A DNA stretch of 12,266 bases, from the NCBI GenBank assembly GCA_049644345.1, contig JBARRS010000060.1, forward strand, positions 1-12,266, in the 5' to 3' direction. Shown piece after piece: positions 7,428 through 12,266 of the stretch (position 1 is its first letter; the number at the start of each line of letters is the position of its first letter). The position numbers and the translations under genes were made by a program. The notes beneath the pieces were generated by a model. The model had not been told where the DNA came from and ran no database searches. It saw only the letters and a program-made list of their open reading frames with translations. This DNA is from JBARRS01 sp049644345. GTDB lineage: Bacteria > Actinomycetota > Thermoleophilia > Gaiellales > Gaiellaceae.

Positions 7428-8239
7428 TCGTCGACTATCACACGCACCTGCGCGACCCAGAGGAGCGGATCGACCACACGGTCGAGGCGGTCGAGCGTTT
7501 TGTCGACACGGCCTCGGCGCGCGGCCTCGACGAGATCGGGTTCACCGAGCACGTCTACTACTTCGAGCAGACGCGCGAACTCTGGACGGAGCACTACCAG
7601 CTCGAGCGCTGCGTCTACGACCTCGATCGGTACGTCGGCGCGGTGTTGCAGGCGAAGGAGCGTGGGCTACCGGTCAAGCTCGGGCTCGAGGTCGACTACT
7701 TCCCGGGGATCGAGCGTGAGCTGGCAGAGGCGCTGGAGCCCTACCCGTGGGACTACCTGCTCGGCTCCGTCCACTTCGTCGACGGCTTCGCGGTCGATCA
7801 GCAGCCCGGGCTCGTCGAGAAGCTCGGCCCGGCCGAAGGGTGGCGGCGCTACTTCGTCTGGCTGCGGAACGCCGCGCGCAGCGGGCTCTTCGACTCGCTC
7901 TCGCATCCCGATCTCGTCAAGCACCATGGCCCCCGTGCGGAGACCGAGCAGGTGCACTACCTACATGAGGAGACCGCCGACGCGATCGAGGCAGCCGGGG
8001 TGTGCGTCGAGGTTTCCGCCGCTGGGCTGAGGAAGCCGGTCGGCGAGCCGTACCCGGACCCCGCGCTGCTGGGCGCCTGCCGTGAGCGCGGCGTCGGGAT
8101 CACGCTCGCCTCGGATGCTCACACTCCGGCCGACGTCGGGCGCGACCTTGACCGCGCAGTCGAGCTAGCCCGCGACGCGGGCTATGAGACCCTGACGGTG
8201 TTCGAGTGCCGCCGGCGCCGCCAGGAGCCGCTCGGGTGA
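7424..8239 (+). CDS. PHP-domain phosphatase, histidinol-phosphatase (HisJ/HisK) family
   Basis: 271 residues, about the length of bacterial HisJ-family proteins. These hydrolyse L-histidinol phosphate to histidinol in histidine biosynthesis. The PHP metal-site motifs are complete: DYHTH (H6, H8), FTEH (E42, H43), GLEVDY (E89), GSVHFVDG (H117), LSHPDLVK (H161, D163) and ASDAHT (D231, H233). SAAGLRKPVGEPYPDP matches the family's substrate-loop region. The GTG at 7424 overlaps the ispD stop by 4 nt, and the TGA (8237-8239) overlaps the ispF GTG in the same way, so it lies tightly coupled inside an isoprenoid operon rather than near his genes. Substrate could be a different phosphate ester; the histidinol-phosphate assignment is by family only. 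Confidence 0.88.
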   Translation: MIVDYHTHLRDPEERIDHTVEAVERFVDTASARGLDEIGFTEHVYYFEQTRELWTEHYQLERCVYDLDRYVGAVLQAKERGLPVKLGLEVDYFPGIERELAEALEPYPWDYLLGSVHFVDGFAVDQQPGLVEKLGPAEGWRRYFVWLRNAARSGLFDSLSHPDLVKHHGPRAETEQVHYLHEETADAIEAAGVCVEVSAAGLRKPVGEPYPDPALLGACRERGVGITLASDAHTPADVGRDLDRAVELARDAGYETLTVFECRRRRQEPLG

Positions 8240-8736
8240 GCGAGCTGCGGATCGGCCTCGGCATCGACGCACACGCGCTCGTCGAGGGCATCCCGCTCGT
8301 CCTCGGCGGCGTCGAGCTCGAGTCCAGGCGCGGGCTCGCCGGGCACTCGGACGGCGACGTGATCGCCCATGCGCTGATCGATGCCGTGCTCGGCGCCACC
8401 GGGCTGGGCGACATCGGCACGCTCTTCCCGTCCGACGATGACCGCTGGCGCGGGGCTTCCTCGCTCGACCTGCTCGCTCGGGCCTATGCCGCCGTGCGCG
8501 AGGCCGGCTACGAGCTGGTCAACGCCGACTGCGTCCTGATCGGGGAGGAGCCACGGCTCTCACCGCACCGAGCGGAGATGCAGTCGCGGCTCGCGGCCGC
8601 GCTCAGTGTCGACGCGGATCGAATTGCCGTGCGTGCGACGACGACTGACCGGCTCGGGTTCACGGGGCGCGGGGAGGGTCTGGCCGCGCAGGCGGTCGTG
8701 CTGCTGGCCGGGGCGGAGGCCGCCCCGGCCAGCTGA
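8236..8736 (+). CDS. ispF: 2-C-methyl-D-erythritol 2,4-cyclodiphosphate synthase IspF
   Basis: 166 residues. Fifth step of the MEP pathway: CDP-ME 2-phosphate is cyclised to ME-2,4-cyclodiphosphate with release of CMP. Metal ligands D11 and H13 lie in GLGIDAH and H45 in GHSDGDVIAH; GDIGTLFP and TTTDRLGFTGRGEGLAAQA (CMP and flexible-loop regions) are present. GTG 8236 is chosen because it starts directly at the domain, overlaps the previous TGA and has AGGAG at 8223-8227. The frame runs open to 8206 but those residues are within the upstream gene. The last codons are part of a 13-bp hairpin, and the neighbouring gene converges with only 5 bp between stops. IspD and IspF are fused in some bacteria; here the PHP gene separates them. 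Confidence 0.96.
   Translation: MSELRIGLGIDAHALVEGIPLVLGGVELESRRGLAGHSDGDVIAHALIDAVLGATGLGDIGTLFPSDDDRWRGASSLDLLARAYAAVREAGYELVNADCVLIGEEPRLSPHRAEMQSRLAAALSVDADRIAVRATTTDRLGFTGRGEGLAAQAVVLLAGAEAAPAS
8703..8733. terminator. Long hairpin inside the 3' end of ispF, probable bidirectional transcription stop
   Basis: GCTGGCCGGGGCG (8703-8715) and CGCCCCGGCCAGC (8721-8733) pair perfectly over 13 bp around GAGGC. It ends at the last sense codon of ispF, directly before TGA. No T run follows on either strand. Its position between convergent genes suggests it ends transcription from both sides. Confidence 0.6.
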
Positions 8737-8741
8737 GCCTC

Positions 8742-9140
8742 CTAGGGCTGAACGGGGCAGCGAAAGTCGCTGTCGGGCGCGCGCGTCACGGTCACGTCGC
8801 CGGCCGCTTCCGCGGCGAAGACCGCGTCGGCCGACGTGAGCAGGTACGGCGTCACTCCCGGGTTGAAGGTGACGAAGTGAAATGCCCACTCGCCGCCATG
8901 GTAGCCGGCGTCGCCGGGGGCGACTCCCGCGATCCCGAGCTGCCCTCCCACGCCGTTGGTGACTGAGTAGAAGGGGTCGCGTCCTGTCCCAGGGGCGACC
9001 GGCGCGGAGACCACGACCGTGCGGACGACGCTGCCGTCGTGGAACAGCTGCCCCTTCGTGGCGGGCGAGGCCAGGACCCCGACGGGGACGGCGAGCGCCG
9101 CCCCTGCCACGGCAAACGTCAGCGCGATCTTCGAGTACAT
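8742..9140 (-). CDS. Small secreted protein of unknown function
   Basis: 132 residues. A signal peptide covers about residues 1-24 (MYSK, then a hydrophobic stretch IALTFAVAGAALAVPVGVLA), so export is likely. The mature part is short and rich in Gly, Ala and Val, with YHGGEWAFHFVTFNPGVTPYLLTSADAV-type sequence (longest recognisable pieces GGEWAFHFVTF and TPYLLTSADAVFAAEAAGDV) and ends RAPDSDFRCPVQP with a single cysteine at 128. No catalytic motif is visible. Similar short exported proteins with the ending CPVQP or CPLIP are, from memory, common in actinobacteria and uncharacterised. ATG 9140 has a strong AGGAGG 5 nt upstream, and the leader holds an inverted repeat. It lies downstream of the histidine kinase gene on the same strand, and converges with ispF. 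Confidence 0.82.
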   Translation of the reverse strand: MYSKIALTFAVAGAALAVPVGVLASPATKGQLFHDGSVVRTVVVSAPVAPGTGRDPFYSVTNGVGGQLGIAGVAPGDAGYHGGEWAFHFVTFNPGVTPYLLTSADAVFAAEAAGDVTVTRAPDSDFRCPVQP

Positions 9141-9148
9141 CGATCCTC

Positions 9149-9178
9149 CTAGCGTTCGCTTGACCCGAACGACGCTAG
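9149..9178 (-). promoter_or_regulatory. Inverted repeat joining a -10-like box and the Shine-Dalgarno of the small secreted protein
   Basis: CTAGCGT (9149-9155) and ACGCTAG (9172-9178) are perfect 7-bp arms, with a further TTCG / CGAA pairing inside (9155-9158, 9166-9169). On the minus strand the far arm contains TAGCGT (9177-9172), a TANNNT -10 candidate, and the near arm touches the AGGAGG at 9150-9145. It could be an operator or an RNA structure acting on ribosome access. Confidence 0.5.
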
Positions 9179-9193
9179 AGACCGTTGGTTGCG

Positions 9194-9208
9194 CCGCCGT
9201 TTCGGCGG
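9194..9208 (-). terminator. Small GC hairpin downstream of the histidine kinase gene
   Basis: CCGCCG (9194-9199) and CGGCGG (9203-9208) form a 6-bp stem with a 3-nt loop, about 18 nt past the kinase stop. No T run follows on the minus strand, so termination is only possible, not clear. Confidence 0.35.
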
Positions 9209-9226
9209 GATTACCGATGGCTTAAA

Positions 9227-10303
9227 TCAGACGGCCGCCGGCAGCGTGAAAGAGACGCGGGCGCCACGCCCCGGCCGGTTCTCGGCCCAGATCCGCCCGC
9301 CCTGCGCCTCCACGAGACCCTGCGCGATCGCGAGACCGAGGCCGGCGCCGGCCGAGCTCTGCGTCCGCGCGGCGTCACCGCGCCAGAAGCGCTCGAACAT
9401 CCTTCCCTCGGCGTCCGGCGAGAAGCCGTCTCCCGTGTCCTCGACCGTTACTTGCACGGCGCCCGCCACCGGCTCGACGAGGACCGCGACGGCGCCGTCG
9501 GAGGGCGTGTGCCGGAGCGCGTTCGCGAGCAGGTTCAAGAGCACGCGCTCGACTTGCTCGGGCGCGCAGCGCACCTCCGGGAGGGACTCGTCCAACTGAG
9601 CCTCGAGTCGCACCTGTTTCGCGCGCGCCTCGGCCTCCAGCCCGCGGAGGCACGACTCCACGAGGCCGTCGAGCGGCGTCTGCCGCAGCTCGAGGGTGAG
9701 CACGCCGGCGTCGATCCGCGCAAGCTCGAAGAGGTCATCGACGAGCCGGCCGAGCGTCTGCACGCGTTCTCGCATCGCCGGCACGTAGAGCTCCGGCTCC
9801 ACGACCCCGTCCTCGACCGCCTCGAGCATCGCCTGGAGCGAAGCCAGCGGAGTCCGTAGATCGTGGCTCGCCCAGGCGACGAGCTCCTTGCGTGCGTCGA
9901 ACAGGCGCTCGAGGTTCGCCGCCATCTCGTTGAAGGACGCCGCCAGCTGCGCGAGCTCGGCGGGGCCGCGTTCTTCTGCCCGTGCGTGCAGATCGCCGGC
10001 GGAGAGCTCGGCGGCCGCTGCCCGCAGGCGGTCCACGTGCCGCGCGATCGTGTTCGCGAGCAGGACCGCCGCTGCGACAGCGGCGGACGCGGAGGCGGCG
10101 ACGACCGCGAGGATCTTCTTGTCGGCGCCCATGTGGAACATCACCCACCCGGAGAGCAGGACGGCCGCGAGGGGAAGCAGGACTGCGAGAAGCGCCAAAG
10201 CGGAGAGCTGCAGACGCATCGTCGGAAGGCTCCGCAGACCTCCGACCGCGAGCAGCCCGACTCCGAGCGTGGCCGCCGCAACGATGGCTGCGGCCTCGAT
10301 CAC
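9227..10303 (-). CDS. Membrane sensor histidine kinase (HAMP-HisKA-HATPase)
   Basis: 358 residues. Three hydrophobic segments (about 4-22, 33-56 and 64-87) with almost no extracytoplasmic loop, so any stimulus is probably sensed in or near the membrane. HAMP linker at about 86-138, H-box WASHDLRTPL with phospho-acceptor His147, N-box around LLNLLANALRH (N261), G1 box VEDTGDGF (D289), F-box FERFWRG and G2 box GAGLGLAIAQGLVEAQGG (about 319-336). All catalytic boxes are intact. GTG 10303 overlaps the regulator's TGA (10302-10300) as GTGA, so the two are translationally coupled and are a cognate pair. No gene that clearly indicates the signal is adjacent, apart from the small secreted protein downstream. 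The specific pathway is unknown. Confidence 0.94.
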   Translation of the reverse strand: MIEAAAIVAAATLGVGLLAVGGLRSLPTMRLQLSALALLAVLLPLAAVLLSGWVMFHMGADKKILAVVAASASAAVAAAVLLANTIARHVDRLRAAAAELSAGDLHARAEERGPAELAQLAASFNEMAANLERLFDARKELVAWASHDLRTPLASLQAMLEAVEDGVVEPELYVPAMRERVQTLGRLVDDLFELARIDAGVLTLELRQTPLDGLVESCLRGLEAEARAKQVRLEAQLDESLPEVRCAPEQVERVLLNLLANALRHTPSDGAVAVLVEPVAGAVQVTVEDTGDGFSPDAEGRMFERFWRGDAARTQSSAGAGLGLAIAQGLVEAQGGRIWAENRPGRGARVSFTLPAAV

Positions 10304-10977
10304 GGCGTCAGTCGATAGCCGACACCCCAGACGGTCTGGAGGTGTCGCGGGTGTGAGGGATCGTTCTCGATCTTCGCCCGCAGCCGTCGCATGTGGACGG
10401 TCACCGTGCCCGTGTCGACTACTGCCGCATAGCCCCAGACCCGGTCCATCAGCTGGTCGCGCGAGAAAACGCGCCGCGGGTGGCGCGCGAGAAACAGAAG
10501 CAGGTCGAACTCCTTCAGCGTCAGCTTGAGCGCGCGCCCGCCTTTCCGAACCTCGCGGGTCGCCTCGTCGATCTCGAGATCGCCGACGGTGAGTTGCTCA
10601 GCCCCGGCCTCGCGTGGAGCGCCGCGGCGCAGCACTGTGCGCACGCGTGCGACGAGCTCGCGCGGAGAGAAAGGCTTCGTGACGTAGTCGTCGGCGCCGA
10701 GCTCGAGCCCGACAATGCGGTCGGCCTCTTCTCCCCGGGCGGTGAGCATGATCACGGGGAGGTCCGAACGCGAGCGGATCCACCGGCACAGCTCGAGCCC
10801 GTCCGTGCCGGGCAGCATCAGATCGAGCACGACGAGCTCGGGAGCATGGTGCTGCAGGAGCTCGCGCGCGCGATTCCCGTCCCCCGCCTCCAGCGTCTTG
10901 AAGCCGTCGCGACGGAGATAGCGCGCGACGACGTCGCGCACCATCGGCTCATCGTCTACGACCAGAACCGTCGCCAT
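10300..10977 (-). CDS. OmpR/PhoB-family response regulator
   Basis: 225 residues, standard length. Receiver domain (about 1-118) has the acidic pair D8-D9, phospho-acceptor Asp52 (VLDLMLPGTDG), Thr79 and Lys101 (VTKPFSP). The C-terminal winged helix (about 130-225) has the typical LTLKEFDLLLFLARHPRRVFSRDQL... arrangement, TVTVHMRRLRAKIE recognition-helix region and TVWGVGYRL ending. It therefore binds DNA when phosphorylated by the neighbouring kinase. The ATG at 10977 is chosen because MATVLVVDDE is the normal receiver start; the frame is open far upstream to 11691 but that part lies opposite mutY and is not a domain. The 47 nt between mutY and this gene could hold a promoter; I saw no convincing -35/-10 pair. 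Confidence 0.95.
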   Translation of the reverse strand: MATVLVVDDEPMVRDVVARYLRRDGFKTLEAGDGNRARELLQHHAPELVVLDLMLPGTDGLELCRWIRSRSDLPVIMLTARGEEADRIVGLELGADDYVTKPFSPRELVARVRTVLRRGAPREAGAEQLTVGDLEIDEATREVRKGGRALKLTLKEFDLLLFLARHPRRVFSRDQLMDRVWGYAAVVDTGTVTVHMRRLRAKIENDPSHPRHLQTVWGVGYRLTP

Positions 10978-11024
10978 CTTGCCCGGATTCTGCCTCGAAG
11001 GGCTTACAAAAGAGTGAAATCGCG

Positions 11025-11741
11025 CTACTCGGGCAGGCTGACGCGCCCTCGCCGGATCCTGACGAGACCATCGCGCGCAAGCGAATCGGATGCCTCCGCA
11101 TCGAGCTCGCCGAGCGCGCGCGGGGCTACAGCGACCAGGCGGAGCGTCGCGGCTCGGCGCTGGCGGAAGGAGCCCTCGAAGCGCGACTGCTTTCGCAGGG
11201 GCGCGTAGCGGCGGCCGCGCGAGGAACAGGAGAACGCGAGCGGGCAGCAGCCACAGCGCGGCACACGCGCGAGGCAGATCGTTCGCCCAAGATCCATCAG
11301 AGCCTGTGCCGACTCCGGTCCGAACTCGGCGCCGGTTCGAGCGATCACGCGCGCGATGTTCGTGTCGACCGGCAGCACACGCTCGCCGAAGGCGAAGCGG
11401 CGCAGAGCAGCGGCGGTGTAGCTCCCGACGCCGGGCAGCTCGGTGAGGTCGTCCGGCCAGCCTGTGGCCGCTACCCGCCGCGCCGCGCGGTGCAGATTGA
11501 GCGCGCGTCGGTTGTAGCCGAGCCCTTGCCACTCTCGAATCACGTCCGCCGGCGAGGCCGCCGCAAGCGCCTGGACCGTCGGCCAGCGCTCGAGCCAGCG
11601 GAGGTAGCGCGGGACGACGCGCTCCACCTGCGTCTGCTGGAGCATGACCTCGGAGACGAGGATCGAGTACGCGTCGCGGGTCCGCCTCCACGGCAGATCG
11701 GCCCCGTGCTCGGCGAACCAGTCGAGGAGCGCCGCCTCCAT
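11025..11741 (-). CDS. mutY: A/G-specific adenine DNA glycosylase MutY, short form without NUDIX domain
   Basis: 238 residues. MutY removes adenine mispaired with 8-oxoguanine in base excision repair. The helix-hairpin-helix/GPD core is complete: catalytic Glu31 in SEVMLQQTQVERV, HhH LPGVGSYTA (102-110) and catalytic Asp126 in PVDTNIARV. The [4Fe-4S] cluster cysteines are C156-x6-C163-x2-C166-x5-C172. After the cluster only 66 residues remain, ending in a small winged-helix-like tail (FRQRRAATLRLV ... LARDGLVRIRRGRVSLP), whereas E. coli MutY (350 residues) has a MutT/NUDIX-like 8-oxoG recognition domain. ATG 11741 is preferred over GTG 11750 because a TAGGGT box ends 7 nt upstream. The gene is divergent from the aldo-keto reductase. 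Confidence 0.93.
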   Translation of the reverse strand: MEAALLDWFAEHGADLPWRRTRDAYSILVSEVMLQQTQVERVVPRYLRWLERWPTVQALAAASPADVIREWQGLGYNRRALNLHRAARRVAATGWPDDLTELPGVGSYTAAALRRFAFGERVLPVDTNIARVIARTGAEFGPESAQALMDLGRTICLARVPRCGCCPLAFSCSSRGRRYAPLRKQSRFEGSFRQRRAATLRLVAVAPRALGELDAEASDSLARDGLVRIRRGRVSLPE

Positions 11742-11748
11742 CCCGGGC

Positions 11749-11758
11749 ACCCTAGACT
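11749..11758. promoter_or_regulatory. Overlapping divergent -10 boxes for mutY and the aldo-keto reductase
   Basis: On the minus strand TAGGGT (11754-11749) ends 7 nt before the mutY ATG. On the plus strand TAGACT (11753-11758) lies 12 nt before the reductase ATG at 11771. The two share a CTAG-type core, so only one polymerase could melt the site at a time. No -35 is evident for either. Confidence 0.5.
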
Positions 11759-11770
11759 CTGGCCCGGACC

Positions 11771-12266
11771 ATGTACGTCCCCGGCGCCGCCCGCTACGAG
11801 CGGATGATCTACAACCGCTGCGGTCGCAGCGGCCTCCTCCTGCCGGCCGTCTCCCTGGGCCTGTGGCAGAACTTCGGGCACGATCGCCCGCTCGAGACGA
11901 GCCGCGCGATCGTGCGGCGGGCCTTCGACCTCGGCATTACACACTTCGACCTCGCCAACAACTACGGCCCGCCTTACGGCTCTGCCGAGGAGACCTTCGG
12001 CGTGCTGATGCGCCAGGATCTGGCTCCCTTCCGCGATGAGCTCATCGTCTCGTCCAAGGCCGGCTACGACATGTGGCCGGGAGGGTACGGGGACTGGGGC
12101 TCGCGCAAGTACCTCCTCGCCAGTCTCGACCAGAGTCTCCGCAGGATGGGCCTCGACTACGTCGACATCTTCTACTCGCACCGACCCGATCCCGAGACTC
12201 CGCTCGAGGAGACGATGGGCGCGCTCGACACCGCCGTGCGTCAGGGCAAGGCGCTCTACGCCGGAA
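11771..12266 (+). CDS. Aldo-keto reductase, YghZ/Gpr-like (L-glyceraldehyde 3-phosphate reductase family), cut by window end
   Basis: First 165 codons; the rest lies beyond the window (family about 330-346 residues). NADPH-dependent reductase with a TIM-barrel fold. The N-terminus closely resembles E. coli YghZ: ARYERMIYNRCGRSGLLLPA, SLGLWQNFGH and FDLGITHFDLANNYGPP. The catalytic tetrad is present as Asp60 and Tyr65 (HFDLANNYG), Lys96 (SSKAGYD) and His137 (YSHRPD). YghZ reduces L-glyceraldehyde 3-phosphate and methylglyoxal-like aldehydes; the substrate here is inferred. The ATG has no Shine-Dalgarno and lies 12 nt after a TAGACT box, so the leader would be only about 5-6 nt. Confidence 0.92.
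   Translation, partial: MYVPGAARYERMIYNRCGRSGLLLPAVSLGLWQNFGHDRPLETSRAIVRRAFDLGITHFDLANNYGPPYGSAEETFGVLMRQDLAPFRDELIVSSKAGYDMWPGGYGDWGSRKYLLASLDQSLRRMGLDYVDIFYSHRPDPETPLEETMGALDTAVRQGKALYAG

Noticed and set aside
10978..11691. N-terminal extension of the response regulator
   Set aside because: The receiver domain starts normally at 10977, and the extension lies antisense to mutY with low-complexity Arg/Ala sequence.

Overview
The window is GC-rich bacterial chromosome, densely coding, with frequent GTG and TTG starts and TANNNT -10 boxes placed right against start codons. Gene content and order (clpC, mutY, radA, disA, carD, ispD and ispF close together) match the neighbourhood known from Mycobacterium tuberculosis (clpC1, mutY, disA, radA, carD, ispD, ispF within about Rv3581c-Rv3596c). 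This points to an actinobacterium; the short MutY form and the mix of small secreted proteins would fit a deep-branching class such as Thermoleophilia, but that placement is inference. I see no insertion sequence, prophage, CRISPR array, tRNA or rRNA. This is mostly ordinary core genome.

Layout. 1-1605 (+): 3' two thirds of clpC, broken by an in-frame TAG at 1348-1350, then a terminator hairpin. 1659-3427 (-): a two-gene unit of a membrane-anchored beta-propeller protein followed, with overlapping start/stop signals, by a secreted Trp-rich protein with an L,D-transpeptidase-like SHGC motif. 3593-6065 (+): radA and disA overlapping by 26 nt, ended by a strong terminator. 6114-8736 (+): a clear sigma-A-type promoter, a 5' UTR palindrome, then carD, ispD, a PHP-family histidinol-phosphatase-like gene and ispF; the last three are linked by GTGA stop/start overlaps. 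8742-9140 (-): a small secreted protein, convergent with ispF. 9227-10977 (-): histidine kinase and OmpR-type response regulator, overlapping by GTGA. 11025-11741 (-): mutY. 11771 to the end (+): a YghZ-like aldo-keto reductase, cut by the window end and divergent from mutY over a shared -10 region.

How the genes relate. Genome maintenance is the main theme: DisA makes c-di-AMP while monitoring DNA, RadA processes recombination intermediates and regulates DisA in other bacteria, MutY repairs A:8-oxoG, and ClpC does protein quality control. CarD binds RNA polymerase at promoters and here leads an operon with two MEP-pathway isoprenoid enzymes. The most notable single observation is the amber codon in clpC, which falls just before the sensor-2 arginine of the second ATPase domain. 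I found no convincing undescribed system; the other findings are regulatory structures and two uncharacterised secreted proteins.
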